DNA of 64,000 nucleotides, from positions 3,272,784 through 3,336,783 of the forward strand of contig JAKVOU010000001.1 of the NCBI GenBank assembly GCA_022482625.1. Direction: 5' to 3'. This document shows, in pieces, positions 46,589-56,579 of this stretch. The notes beneath the pieces were generated by a model. It had not been told where the DNA came from. It saw only the letters and a list, made by a program, of their open reading frames with translations, and searched no databases. This DNA is from Spirochaetia bacterium (GTDB taxonomy: Bacteria; Spirochaetota; Spirochaetia; Sphaerochaetales; Sphaerochaetaceae). The position numbers were made by a program, and so were the translations under genes. Each line of letters begins with the position of its first letter. The first letter of the stretch is position 1.

Positions 46589-47294
46589 TTTGTGCAGCAG
46601 TCCTGTAGGTCAATGGGATGTTAAGTGGTGTATTGTAACTTCCGCGCAATGGTTCGGGAGAAAGGTAAGGGGCGTCTGTTTCCAATAATAGCCTATCATG
46701 AGGGATTTGCCCTAGGATTTCTCTCAGTGCTGTGTTTTTTGCATAGGTAATGGGACCTGCAAAGGATATGTAAAGGTCTTTGTCCAATGCGGTCTTTGCA
46801 AGTTCTTGGCTGCTGGAAAAGCAGTGGACGATTCCGGAGAAAGAAAAGGTCCTTTCCTTCAGTATTGCAATCATCTGTTCATCAGCATCCCTGGTATGAA
46901 TGATAATTGGAAGTTTCAGGCTCTCTGCAAGTTCCAGCTGGTTGATGAAGAGTTCTTCCTGCAGTTCCCTGCTGCCATAATCCCAGTGATTGTCCAGGCC
47001 GATTTCTCCTATTGCAACAATTTTCTCTGTAGTAATGTTATTTTTGAGTACTGTAAGCTGTGCATTGGTGGAGCGCTGGTCAAGCAGACCCCATGGGCCG
47101 ATACCGGCACTAAGACGGATAGACGGATGCTTTTTCAGGAGCTTTTCCCGTTCAGGCAAATCATCGCAGTCAGTACCTACGTCAATGCCGCCGGCAAATC
47201 CTGAGTGTTCCATCTTTGTGAGGATTTCTTCAATATCTTTATGTTTTGCAATGCTGTTGCAATGGAAATGGCTGTCTATGAAAGGGCAATTCAT
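46515..47294 (-). CDS. tatD: TatD-family deoxyribonuclease
   Basis: Metal-dependent 3'-5' exonuclease family, 259 residues from ATG 47294 (GGAAGGGA site). Metal ligands are in FIDSHFHCN, IGEIGLDNHWD, IIIHTRDAD, IVHCFSSS and LLETDAPYLSPEP. The usual LDxHxH motif reads IDSHFH. All ligands are present, so the enzyme should be active. Confidence 0.92.
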   Translation of the reverse strand: MNCPFIDSHFHCNSIAKHKDIEEILTKMEHSGFAGGIDVGTDCDDLPEREKLLKKHPSIRLSAGIGPWGLLDQRSTNAQLTVLKNNITTEKIVAIGEIGLDNHWDYGSRELQEELFINQLELAESLKLPIIIHTRDADEQMIAILKERTFSFSGIVHCFSSSQELAKTALDKDLYISFAGPITYAKNTALREILGQIPHDRLLLETDAPYLSPEPLRGSYNTPLNIPLTYRTAAQIRKVSLEQLAETVVTNFGTLLAGR

Positions 47295-47568
47295 TCCCTT
47301 CCAACATACTGTTGAGTTCTGCAATTCCTTTTTCTTTTTTGTTCATGTTGACAGCATATGGTAATGTCATGAAAGTGTGAAGGACTGGCAGGATTGTAAA
47401 ATAAAGAAGTGATATGTGGTATGCGCTGTAACAAGATGGTGCTTGAAGTGTTTGTCCTCTTACATCGTGACTGGAAAAACTCCTGAATATAGTATCGGAT
47501 GATAACCTGAGATGTGATACCATCATGCAGGTCTTGTCAGACTATACAAAAAACTGTTCATATTGCAT

Positions 47569-47597
47569 TATAATTATGATATCCCTATACTATAGGG
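47569..47597 (+). promoter_or_regulatory. Candidate -10 box and perfect dyad upstream of the Wzi-like gene
   Basis: TATAAT (47569-47574) is followed 8 bp later by CCCTATA C TATAGGG (47583-47597), a perfect 15-bp dyad placed about where transcription would begin. No good -35 is seen, which would fit an activator-dependent or repressed promoter. The 330-bp gap between tatD and this gene holds no other feature. Confidence 0.4.
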
Positions 47598-47624
47598 CAT
47601 CAGATGTCTATAAGGGGTCCCTGT

Positions 47625-49338
47625 TTGAAACGTAAGGCGCTGTTTTTGTTTTTAGTAACTGTTGCTTCTTCCAGTGTGTTTTCAGCTGCATCGAACAAAC
47701 AGGAGATTATTCCTGTTACTTCAGATTGCCAGGAAGCAATGGATATCCTTTATGTCCGACAGGGCCTTGCCTTACCTTCACAGACCGCCTCCTATAGTGT
47801 AGCTGAACTTGAGGGCATGCTTCAAAAAATTGACACAAGTAAGATGGATGCCGATCAGAAAGCTACCTATGCCTATGTCAGAGAGGTGCTTGATGCCCAT
47901 TCATATGCAGGAAAGGGAGTAGGCTTCAAACTGAATGCCTATCTTAATCCAGAAGCTTATCTACATGAGAATACCGAAGATTTTTCTGGCCGTTATGGTG
48001 ATGAAACTACGCTACGGGAACAATGGTTCCGTGGGTGGATGCAGCAACAGCCTGCAGCTAGTGTAGATATCGGTTTTTATGCTGCTGATCAATTATATGC
48101 ACAGACTGATTTCTCATATGGCCCTACATGGGCTTATAAGGCGTTCGGAACTTCAAATTTTTCCATGAATATTCCAGGTGCCTTTGGCATGGCGTTGACT
48201 GAAGTTGATGCAAACATACCTTACCATGCCTATACTTCGTTCGGTACGGACTATTGGAACGTAGAGATTGGCCGAGACCGTTTGAATTGGGGACCGGGAC
48301 AGACGGGGAATCTTCTTATCGGCGATAATCTCAAATACCAGAATATTGCAAAATATACAGTATTCGGGAAGTCGTTCAAGTTTACTTTCTTGGTTTCATT
48401 TTTTCCTCATCAGATGAATTATAAAGGTAATGAGGGTACCAACAGCCAGTATGACGAGCTGGAAGGTCTTGAAATGCTTCTGGCCCATAAGCTTGAATGG
48501 CGGCTTTTCCATGACAAGCTGAACCTTTCTATTGCCGAGGCCATTATGTATGCCGATGAAGATGGCGTCCTTGACTTCAGTGTGCTCAATCCAATGAATG
48601 TTTTCCATAGCTATTTTATGAAAGCGAACTGCAATTCCATTGCTTCCCTTAATTTGGACTTTACTGTTGGAACTACCAATTTTTATTTCCAAGGTGTTAT
48701 GGATGAATATACGGTTCCATACGTTGAATCCAAGTCTGGTTCATACTATCCGGATGCATGGGGTGTGCTTTTTGGTTTGCGCAATTACCAGCCGTATGGC
48801 AAGGTGACGGAGATAACGTCACTTGAAGGAGCTTATACACTTCCATACCTTTATCTCAGAGGTAAGAGCGGTGAGGATGTCCAGGATGGCTATGGTATCA
48901 ATTTTGTCGTTGCAACACGGGTATTCAGTGATGGTGATACTGACTGGGATTTCCTATGACAAGGAATTCCTGGGGTACAAGTATGGCGGGGATGCCATTG
49001 TGTTCAATGTGAATAAGAAGTTCGTACGTTACGGCAAATGGAAATTTGAAATCAATAGTTTTAATATGATTCATGGTACATTTAACATTAACACCTTGTG
49101 GCGCACGGTTACCTCTGATGTTTTTACACCGACAACTTCCAATCCTGATGCCGACAAGACGGATCTTGACGCGATTGAATATACTTCTGTATTGGGATTC
49201 TATGGAGACTTTTCTCTTTTAAATACAGTCAAACCATATTCCCAGGTGGATTTCGTGGCAATCAAGAACAAGGGCAATGTTTCTTCTTCTTTTGATTTTG
49301 ACGTACAATTGACGGTAGGAGCCAGAATTAACCTTTGA
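47625..49338 (+). pseudogene. Wzi-like outer-membrane beta-barrel (capsule assembly family), frameshifted
   Basis: A predicted outer-membrane protein of about 570 residues. The TTG at 47625 is favoured (AAGGGG site 9 bases upstream, then KRKALFLFLVTVASSSVFSA); the ATG at 47604 is the alternative. The mature part has NWEIGRDRLNWGPG-like strands (actual: YWNVEIGRDRLNWGPGQTGN), a pattern of Wzi/capsule-assembly barrels. The frame ends at 48959 after DTDWDFL, while the next frame continues with ISYDKEFLGYKYGGDAIVFN to 49338 with a barrel-like C-terminus. Removing one base in TGGGATT (48945-48953) restores a single chain. It may hold surface polysaccharide or act as a porin. Confidence 0.7.
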
Positions 49339-49437
49339 TTTGCTCAAGGGAGGAGTGTTTCATGGCTGTTTTTTACATGATAAGACTTGACATTAATGTA
49401 CGTTGAAAATATTATCTCACACGTATGTTACAAATAT

Positions 49438-49510
49438 CGGATAGTAGCGCAGGGGCTAGCGCACTTGGTTCGGGACCAAGGGGTCGGAGGTTCAAATCCT
49501 CTCTATCCGA
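49438..49510 (+). tRNA. tRNA-Pro (anticodon CGG)
   Basis: 73 nt. Acceptor arms CGGATAG and CTATCCG pair fully; the D stem is GCGC/GCGC; the anticodon stem is CTTGG/CCAAG with loop TTCGGGA, giving anticodon CGG; the T arm is GGAGG TTCAAAT CCTCT. The CCA end is not encoded. Its 3' end is immediately followed by an integrase fragment, so it is probably the attachment site of the element downstream. Confidence 0.95.
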
Positions 49511-49618
49511 ATACTAGTTCCTTATAATATATAGACTTACGTTTTATAGTCTCCTAATCTAAAAATGCAGTGCTAACAAAACTGCTAACAAAGATTTTTT
49601 AGAGGTAGGGTAAAACGC

Positions 49619-50248
49619 ATGAGAAGTCTGTACACGTTATTCAAACGAAAGAACGTTTACTATGGTATTTTCACTGTTGTATCCGACGGTAAGGAAAAAC
49701 GTCGGTGGGTATCCACTGGATGTACCTCAAAAGCAAAAGCATCCAGATATCTCGATCAGCTTATAGCATCAGGGCGCATGGCTCCGGAAAGTTCCGATAC
49801 GTTCGCCTTCTATGCAAAGGACTGGTGGCTTCCTGGCAAGTGCCCCTATATAAAGGAACATGAGCGTAACGGCCGTATCCTCTCAAACAACTTCATCAGG
49901 TCTTCCCGCAGTGCATTGTTGCGGTACATCCTTCCTGCATTCAAAGCAAAACACTTATGTGACATCACGACCCACGACATTGACGAGTGGAAGTATGCCC
50001 TTGTAGAGAAAAAGGGACTTTCAAACAAGTCTGCCAATTGCTACCTGTCCATAGTGAAGACGATGTTCGACTACTGGTGGCGTCATGGCTTCATCAAGGA
50101 GGACCCTGCGAAGAAGGTCAAGCAGATGTATGCCAGATGCAGGGAGCGAGGTGAGGTGTACTACGACTTTGACTATACGAAGACAAAGAAAGAGATCCCT
50201 CAAAACCTGTCGGTCTCGACTAACCAGGTCCGGCCGCCCTCAAGCTGA
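49619..50248 (+). pseudogene. Tyrosine recombinase/integrase, C-terminally truncated
   Basis: 209 residues. The N-terminal arm-binding part (YYGIFTVVSDGKEKRRWVST) and the SAM-like core-binding domain (ALLRYILPAFKAKHLCDITT, KSANCYLSIVKTMFDYWWRHG) are clear. The frame ends before the catalytic domain: no R...HxxR...Y residues are present, nor in the other frames just downstream. The remainder has been lost and joined to polyvalent-protein sequence near 50.2 kb. Its position 108 bp after a tRNA is typical of island integrases. Confidence 0.8.
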
Positions 50249-50249
50249 G

Positions 50250-50426
50250 AGTCTCTCTACCATCAAGGATAGACGACTTCTGCAGCTTTTGCAAGGGGAT
50301 TTCTCAAAAGTCCTTGATGAAAACGGAGAACCACTTGTTCTGTGTCATGGGATAGGGGAGGAGTTCAAGAAGCAAGAAGGGAAGACACTTGTCAGACAGG
50401 TCGATGAATATTTTAAGCAGAACTAA
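50250..50426 (+). pseudogene. Fragment of polyvalent protein (ADP-ribosyltransferase-like motif)
   Basis: About 58 residues, without a start of its own. DFSKVLDENGEPLVLCHGIG resembles NFSKAVDENGEPLVLYHGTG in the next frame downstream, so it is a diverged, broken second copy of the same domain. It ends after DEYFKQN. Confidence 0.6.
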
Positions 50427-50473
50427 TAGGCCTGGGGACGGTAAGCCTGAACTGGAGGGGCATACAATCATCC

Positions 50474-51793
50474 TTGGCTCATGGTATCGGCCGGAACAAG
50501 GCTGTGGCATTTCATGCAGTTCCTGAAGTAATCAAGAATGGCCGTATCCTCGGCGAAACAGCAGATTACAAAGGCAGGGGCTATGATGCCATTGTGATCG
50601 CTGCTCCGATTACCATTGGAAATGAATCGTATATCTGCGAAGTAGTTGTCAACAAAAGGAAATCTTCAAATAATTTTTACTTGCATGAGGTCGAGGTGAA
50701 AGAAAAACTCCAGCTTGGTAACCAAGTACGAAATTACATGGATAAAAATCCAAACCGTAATACCAAAACTGGAGCTTCCAGACTCATTATAGCAAAGCTG
50801 GCGGCAGAAGGCAAGTTCAATTTTTCAAAGGCAGTCGATGAGAACGGTGAACCGCTTGTCCTGTATCATGGGACAGGAGAAAAATTCGACACCTTCAGGA
50901 AAGACAAGCTGGGTCCGCATGAGCGGGCATTCTTCTTTACGTCCAACAGGCAAAGTGCCGAAGAATACGGTGCGACTGCCATGCCCGTCTTCCTCGATAT
51001 GAAGAATCCTGTGTTCCTTGATGATGGCTACAATGATGCCGAAGGGAAATCCTATGATCCGGAATCGGATGGGTTCTGGAAGGAACATGACGGCTATGTA
51101 GTGGACAGGGACGAGGACTGGAATGAATATGTCGTCAAGGAACCCAATCAGATCAAGTCTGCAACAGGCAATGCCGGTACCTTCAATCCTGGTACTGACA
51201 ACATACTGTTCCAGACCATCGAACGCAACTATAATCCGAAGAATTTCAAGGAGAACCAAGAATCACTTGATAAATTCGACAAGCAAATAGAGAAACACGA
51301 TACTGACAAAAGATACAAGGCAAACGAATACTATACTGCATATGCCCATACTCCCCTGGTGTATCGCGAACTTGGCTATGGTGACCTTCCTCTTGTCCTG
51401 TTCAAAAGCAAGGTGAACCAGGTACTTGCCATGCCAGGCAAACCTGCAGGTAAGGGAACACCTTATGGGGACACGATCGACATCGGAATCATCAGAAAAG
51501 CTGTCCATGGCCTGTCTGACCCACTGGCAATATTCAACAGTGTAAGACGTGACAAAGATACCAAGACATACAAAGCAGTTCCTGGTTCTTTTGTTACGCT
51601 TGTTTCTGCAGTAGACAAGAAAGGAAACCCTGTAGTAGTCCCTTTGCACATGGAACGAAAAGTTGACCGTCTCGATGTAGATGTGATTGCATCTGCTTAT
51701 GGCCGGATGAAGAAGGACATCAAGGCATGGGCAGATAATGGATCCCTACGATATATTGATCAAGAAAAAGCCTCTGCTTCGGTGCTTATGTAG
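50474..51793 (+). pseudogene. Polyvalent-protein fragment: nuclease-like, ART-like and MuF-C-like regions
   Basis: 439 residues from a TTG; the frame is open to 50417 without a real start, so the 5' end is probably lost. Residues 1-75 (HAVPEVIKNGRILGETADYK...YICEVVV) resemble the RelE/EndoU-like nuclease domains of phage proteins. Residues 110-250 carry the ADP-ribosyltransferase-like pattern VDENGEPLVLYHGTGEKFDT with AFFFTSNRQSAEEYG. Residues 265-439 (HGLSDPLAIFNSV, SFVTLVSAVDKKGNPVVVPL, DVIASAYGRM) resemble the MuF C-terminal domain. Domain names rest on pattern memory, not a search. It may still be translated, but no ribosome site is evident. Confidence 0.6.
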
Positions 51794-51839
51794 GGGGGGT
51801 CCCTGGGAAGGCCGTGAGTGAGGCTGAATTATACATCAT

Positions 51840-52772
51840 GTGAATAAAAACAAAGCCAGCAGATCCGAATCCATGCAGGTCCAATTCCTGGGGGAGCGAC
51901 AATCTCTGGTCTCTGATTCCAATATTATCACACGTGACGATATTGTCAACAAGTATGGGCTGACACAACAGAAAAATGACCTTCTTTTCCAAAAAGTACA
52001 GGAAAACGCTTCTCAGCTGTCGGAGGAACTGCGGAGTACCGAAGCATTGAAGGGCAAGGATGTGGCCGTAGACAAGTTGGTCAAGCATCTTGGCGATGAG
52101 GGCATGTCGCTTTCCAAGGACGATGTCGACATAGTGGACGGGATGCCGATCATCAAGGATGATCCGGGCAATGCCTATGGTCCTGATGACGTGAGAGACC
52201 TGAAGGCCGAAGTCTCCGATTCCATGGATGCCTATCCCCAACCACAGGTCCGGCAGTACTATACGGAAGAAAAGGGTTGGTCAGGAGAAGAGCCGGCTCC
52301 CATGGCGGTGAAAGACCAATGGGACAAATTCGGCTATGTGAGTTTCTTCGGAACAAGGATTGACTCTCCTGATGAGCTTGCCATGATGTATTCGATCTAT
52401 CGCAACCCGAAGCTGGAATACTTCCATGTCATCATGGTCAAGGGTGACAGGGTAGTCAGGCAAGTTGCGATGTCGTCAGGTCTGTCAGCATCATCGATAG
52501 CTGTGCCGATAGGTGAGGGTTTTGGACCTGTCCGTGTGGCCATGATTGCATCCAATGCCGACGGCTACTATCTGCTGCACAACCATCCGGGTGGTGACAT
52601 TACCCCTTCCCGAGCTGATATCAACGTAACAGGGCGGTATATACGCGAGCTCGAAGGATACAAGGCCTATGAACTGAAAGCAGACCATGCGAACGTGTGG
52701 TTTTTTATTGTACTTATACTTGGCCTGTTGACTGAAGCTGAGTTGGCAAGTACTATGCAGAGTAGACTTTGA
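51840..52772 (+). pseudogene. RadC/JAB-domain polyvalent fragment
   Basis: 310 residues from a GTG. The C-terminal half contains the complete JAMM metal motif HNHPGGDITPSRAD (His, His, Ser, Asp), preceded by the family pattern FGPVRVAMIASNADGYYLLH. The usual end of the domain is missing: after ELKADHANVW the sequence turns into an unrelated hydrophobic tail (FFIVLILGLLTEAELAS), which suggests the element's right edge or a deletion junction near 52.7 kb. The N-terminal half is acidic and unknown. Confidence 0.7.
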
Positions 52773-52968
52773 AACTTGGATGGACAGATTGTTCCTGATG
52801 CATAAACAATGTCAATAGTGGACTTGATTTGTAACATTGCATTCACAAAGATGTATTGGAAAGTGAATGTATTTTCAGGAACATTTTGGTTTGCAAGTTT
52901 ATTAGCGACTACAGCGGGCAAAAGGTTGCCATTACTTGTGGCAACAAACGATAAGGCTGAAGAAAACT

Positions 52969-55425
52969 ATGATTGAAAGATATTTTGAATTTCAGGAACG
53001 GCATAAGAAGATTATCCTAGCTCTTATTATCTTGGTGACTGTTTTCTTTGCTTATCATGCTTCCCAGATCAAAATAGATGCCAATTACAGTGAACTCATT
53101 GATTCAGTCAAAGGTGATTTGCAATATGAGGGAGGAACAGGGACTTTCGATGCAACAAAGTTTTCTTTTCCGTCCAAAAAAGAAGTTGACCTTGATTCCA
53201 TCATAAACACACCCATTCCTAAGGACTTTTCTGCAGAAGCCGAACATGTCTATCCCAAAAGGATAAAACAGGTCGGTGCTGATGAGCCGGTACATTCGAA
53301 CCTTGTCGTGCTTGTTGATTCTCCGAATCTGTTGACTCCCGTATTCCTGACCACCTTGCAGATTGTCATGGAAAACATGCAGAATCAAACTGATGTCATT
53401 TCCATCAGTTCCTTGTTCTCGATGTATACGGTCCAGAAGAAGGGTAGCCGATTGGTCATTGTTCCGCTTTCTCCTCATAAAGGGGACCAACCTTGGACAG
53501 ATGCAGAGGCTTTGGAATTCAGGAAACGGCTTGCTGCTGATGGAATCGTCAAGGAAAACTTGATCAGCAATGATTTGGATGCCATCATGTTCTCTTTCAA
53601 GATTTCATCAATCGGAGATGCACGGTTGCAGGAATTGGTCCAGCAGCTCAAGCCTTTGCAGGATCTTGGAGCTACTATTTCGGTTACGGGGGGAACACCT
53701 ATACAATTGGCTATGTTCAAATATCTGCAGCATGATTTGGGTGTGTTGCTTGCATTCTGTTTCCTCATGATCTTACTTGTCTACTACCTGTCATTCAAGG
53801 CAAAGAGAAGTATGCTTCTTCCTCTTTCCCTGTCAATCATAAGCATTATCTGGACTATAGGTACGATGCAATTGCTTGGGTATTCGATTACCTTGATGAA
53901 TGTAATTACTCCTTGCATGGTAATGACGTTAGGCAGTTCATATGCAATCCATATGCTTAGTGAATATTATACTGAGGTATTGGGAGGCAAGGGGTGTGTT
54001 TCTGTTCCTTGCGTGGCATCCCGTATTTCGTCGACGATTGTTTTGGCGGCAGTAACGACGGTAATGGGGTTCCTGGCTTTGCTTATTTCAGATACGGATG
54101 AAATGAAACAGTTTGGCATTGCAGTTTCCCTTGGCATCGTTTATTGTGCCTTCCTTTCGTTGACATATCTTCCTATTTTGCTGTCTTCGATGAGAATTCC
54201 ACCGCAAAGTCAGCAGGAATCTTATGAGAATGGTTTCTTTACAAGAATCATCAAGAAACTTGCTGTAGCCGTAGTTGAGAAGTGGTGGAAGCTTTGTCTT
54301 GTGTTGGTCCTGATTGTTGTTGGTTTTGGGCTGACCTATGCCAAAGTATCGGTCAATTCGAACTATATGTCTTATTTTCCATCCGATGATCCTGTGTACA
54401 AGAGTTCAAAAAGCCTTGCAATGAGAATCGGAGGCGATACCTCTCCCCAGATAATCAAATTGACGGCACCCAAAGGCAGTACCCGTTTTTTTGAAGATGC
54501 CAAGAATCTGAAGGAAGTTGAAAATTTCCAGAACCAGATTATGAAGAGTCCAGATGTCCGGCAAATACTGTCATTTCCTGGTTACGTATCCTATATCAAC
54601 AAGGTGTATTCGGGACATGACGGGATTCCTGATAATCCTGCAATGATTAACTTTATCCTTCGTATGATTGAGTTGCTGGAAAAACAGCAAGGTGATACGG
54701 CCAGTGTAATCAGCAGCATTATCAGTGATGACGGAAATACCACGGAACTTTTTGTCAGGAATTTTGATTCACAAGCAAAGGATCTGACGACGATAGCCAG
54801 CAGTACAAGGTTGAAGCATGTCATTGAAGCCTGTCTGCCTTTGTTGCCTGCAGGGACTTCAGTTACGGTCTCAGGTGCAAACGTAAGTGCTATGTTGTTC
54901 AGCAATCAACTGATGCATGACCAGTTCCTTTCTTCCCTGCTTGCTTACCTTTTGGTATTCCTTGTCGCCAGTCTGGCATTCAGGTCCTTCAAGATGGGAT
55001 TGTATCCACTTGTGCCGGTCGGCATAGCCATAATGATGAATTTTATTTTTATGTATATTCTAGGCATCCCTTTTGATATGGTAACCATTTGCTTTGCGAA
55101 TGTAGCCATAGGAGCCGGTGTGGATGATTCCATACATTTCTTGATTCACTATAAGGAGAACAAGCATCTGTTTCCCAGTTATTCTGAAAAGCAGACGATC
55201 AGATATACTATCGAAACCACAGGCAGGCCTATTGCACTTACGACTTTGTCCATTGTCGCCGGTATGCTGATGTTGGTCTTTGGGAAATATGTGCCGATAC
55301 GTTACTTTGGGATTCTGATGAGTATTGCTTTGTTCAATTCAATGCTGGCGACGTTGTTGATTCTTCCTTCGGTCTTGATTTTCATTGATTTTTTGAAAAA
55401 AAAGGCCCAGAGGACAATTGGATGA
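52969..55425 (+). CDS. RND-superfamily exporter (MMPL/HAE3 type)
   Basis: Inner-membrane transporter of 818 residues from the ATG at 52969. It has the two-fold RND plan: one membrane helix, a periplasmic loop of about 230 residues, five helices, then the same again. Sterol-sensing-like stretches are ITLMNVITPCMVMTLGSSYA and FANVAIGAGVDDSIHFLIHY; the GAGVDDSIH motif is typical of the HAE3/MMPL branch, which moves lipids or hopanoids. The glycosyltransferase downstream overlaps its stop codon, so a glycolipid substrate is plausible but not shown. Confidence 0.88.
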   Translation: MIERYFEFQERHKKIILALIILVTVFFAYHASQIKIDANYSELIDSVKGDLQYEGGTGTFDATKFSFPSKKEVDLDSIINTPIPKDFSAEAEHVYPKRIKQVGADEPVHSNLVVLVDSPNLLTPVFLTTLQIVMENMQNQTDVISISSLFSMYTVQKKGSRLVIVPLSPHKGDQPWTDAEALEFRKRLAADGIVKENLISNDLDAIMFSFKISSIGDARLQELVQQLKPLQDLGATISVTGGTPIQLAMFKYLQHDLGVLLAFCFLMILLVYYLSFKAKRSMLLPLSLSIISIIWTIGTMQLLGYSITLMNVITPCMVMTLGSSYAIHMLSEYYTEVLGGKGCVSVPCVASRISSTIVLAAVTTVMGFLALLISDTDEMKQFGIAVSLGIVYCAFLSLTYLPILLSSMRIPPQSQQESYENGFFTRIIKKLAVAVVEKWWKLCLVLVLIVVGFGLTYAKVSVNSNYMSYFPSDDPVYKSSKSLAMRIGGDTSPQIIKLTAPKGSTRFFEDAKNLKEVENFQNQIMKSPDVRQILSFPGYVSYINKVYSGHDGIPDNPAMINFILRMIELLEKQQGDTASVISSIISDDGNTTELFVRNFDSQAKDLTTIASSTRLKHVIEACLPLLPAGTSVTVSGANVSAMLFSNQLMHDQFLSSLLAYLLVFLVASLAFRSFKMGLYPLVPVGIAIMMNFIFMYILGIPFDMVTICFANVAIGAGVDDSIHFLIHYKENKHLFPSYSEKQTIRYTIETTGRPIALTTLSIVAGMLMLVFGKYVPIRYFGILMSIALFNSMLATLLILPSVLIFIDFLKKKAQRTIG

Positions 55426-56579
55426 AAGTGCTGATTACGACTGATATGTATTTCCCAGAAGAAACCGGTGTTGCTGAGGTTATCAGGACACAGGCTCGAG
55501 GACTGAGAAAACTGGGACATGATGCAAGGATACTTACTATATCTGAGTGTAAGAAATCTTTTTATGATACTTCTGGCAATGTGTATCGTCTCAGAGCTGC
55601 AAAATTGAAACCCTACAAGGATTCTTGGCTTTCCATTAATTATATTGATTCGCTGATACGTGATATCATCGAATGGAAACCTGATATCATACATTCACAG
55701 TGTGAATTCTTCACTATGAATTTTGCCAAGAAGATAGCTGCTGAAACAGGGTGCAAGATCATCCATACCTGTCATACCGATTTCCCTGCTTATGCTGATT
55801 ATTTCATACGGAATAGGAAAATTTGGAAGACCATAGTACCTAATGTTATCCGTTACCAGCTAAAAACCGTTGAGCTTGTCATTACGCCTTCTGAAAAGAA
55901 TGCCCAGATGCTTAAGAATTTTGAAATTGACAAACCAATAAAGATATTGCCCAGCGGCATTGATTTGGAAAAATTCAGGCAACGGTTATCCATTGATGAA
56001 AAGAAGCAATTGCTGAAAAAATATGGATTGTCCCCGGATGATTTTATTCTTGTCTCCATCTGCAGGCTTACAAAGGAAAAGAATGTCCAGGGAACCATCA
56101 CTGACTTTTCGCATATTGATATTCCAGGTTGCAAATTGCTTGTTGTCGGTGATGGAGATTACAAAGTACGTCTTGGACAGCAGGTACAGGAACTCGGTTT
56201 GTCCGATTCTGTACGTTTTGTTGGTGCGGTGCCATCTGCTGAAGTATGGAAATACTATCAGTTAGGTTCTCTTTTTGTCAGCTCTTCGCAATCAGAAACA
56301 CAGGGGCTGACGTATTATGAAGCCTGTGCTTCTGGTGTACCTATTATATGCAAACGTGACAAATGCCTTGAAGTGTTGCTTGAAGAAGGCCAGAACGGCT
56401 ACTACTTTGATGACTGGAAAAGCTTTGTGCGTGTAGTAGAAGAGTGCCTTGATGATTCTCAGCACTTGGCAATGATGCAACAGATGGCTGTTGCATCAGC
56501 GGAGAAATTCAGTGAGGAAAACTTCGTCAAGAAATTACTTGCTATTTACCGTGAATATATTCGCGATGGAGCTTCTTGA
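55422..56579 (+). CDS. Glycosyltransferase family 4, diacylglycerol-glycosyltransferase-like
   Basis: 385 residues, GT-B fold. The N-terminal part shows MYFPEETGVAEVIRTQARGL and HTCHTDFPAYADYF (acceptor side). The C-terminal half shows LVSICRLTKEKNVQGTI and the nucleotide-sugar motif SSQSETQGLTYYEACASGVP. It resembles bacterial 1,2-diacylglycerol 3-glycosyltransferases and PimB-like enzymes that act on membrane lipids. It is coupled to the RND exporter by a 4-base overlap. Its 3' end overlaps the convergent second glycosyltransferase. Confidence 0.85.
   Translation: MKVLITTDMYFPEETGVAEVIRTQARGLRKLGHDARILTISECKKSFYDTSGNVYRLRAAKLKPYKDSWLSINYIDSLIRDIIEWKPDIIHSQCEFFTMNFAKKIAAETGCKIIHTCHTDFPAYADYFIRNRKIWKTIVPNVIRYQLKTVELVITPSEKNAQMLKNFEIDKPIKILPSGIDLEKFRQRLSIDEKKQLLKKYGLSPDDFILVSICRLTKEKNVQGTITDFSHIDIPGCKLLVVGDGDYKVRLGQQVQELGLSDSVRFVGAVPSAEVWKYYQLGSLFVSSSQSETQGLTYYEACASGVPIICKRDKCLEVLLEEGQNGYYFDDWKSFVRVVEECLDDSQHLAMMQQMAVASAEKFSEENFVKKLLAIYREYIRDGAS

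Larger units (their letters stand above)
49511..52775 (+). mobile_element. Degraded integrated element at tRNA-Pro
   Basis: Directly after tRNA-Pro lie a truncated tyrosine recombinase, two fragments with the same ADP-ribosyltransferase-like motif, a MuF-C-like region and a RadC/JAB domain cut off at its C-terminus. Such domains occur together in phage and conjugative-element polyvalent proteins. No repeat of the tRNA 3' end was found in the 3 kb downstream, so the right boundary, near 52.7-52.9 kb, is an estimate. No replication, structural or transfer genes remain. Confidence 0.7.

Noticed and set aside
49510..53000. Second copy of the tRNA-Pro 3' end (attR)
   Set aside because: I looked for the T-arm and acceptor sequence after the integrase fragment and found no copy up to the RND gene; the right end may be deleted or lie outside.
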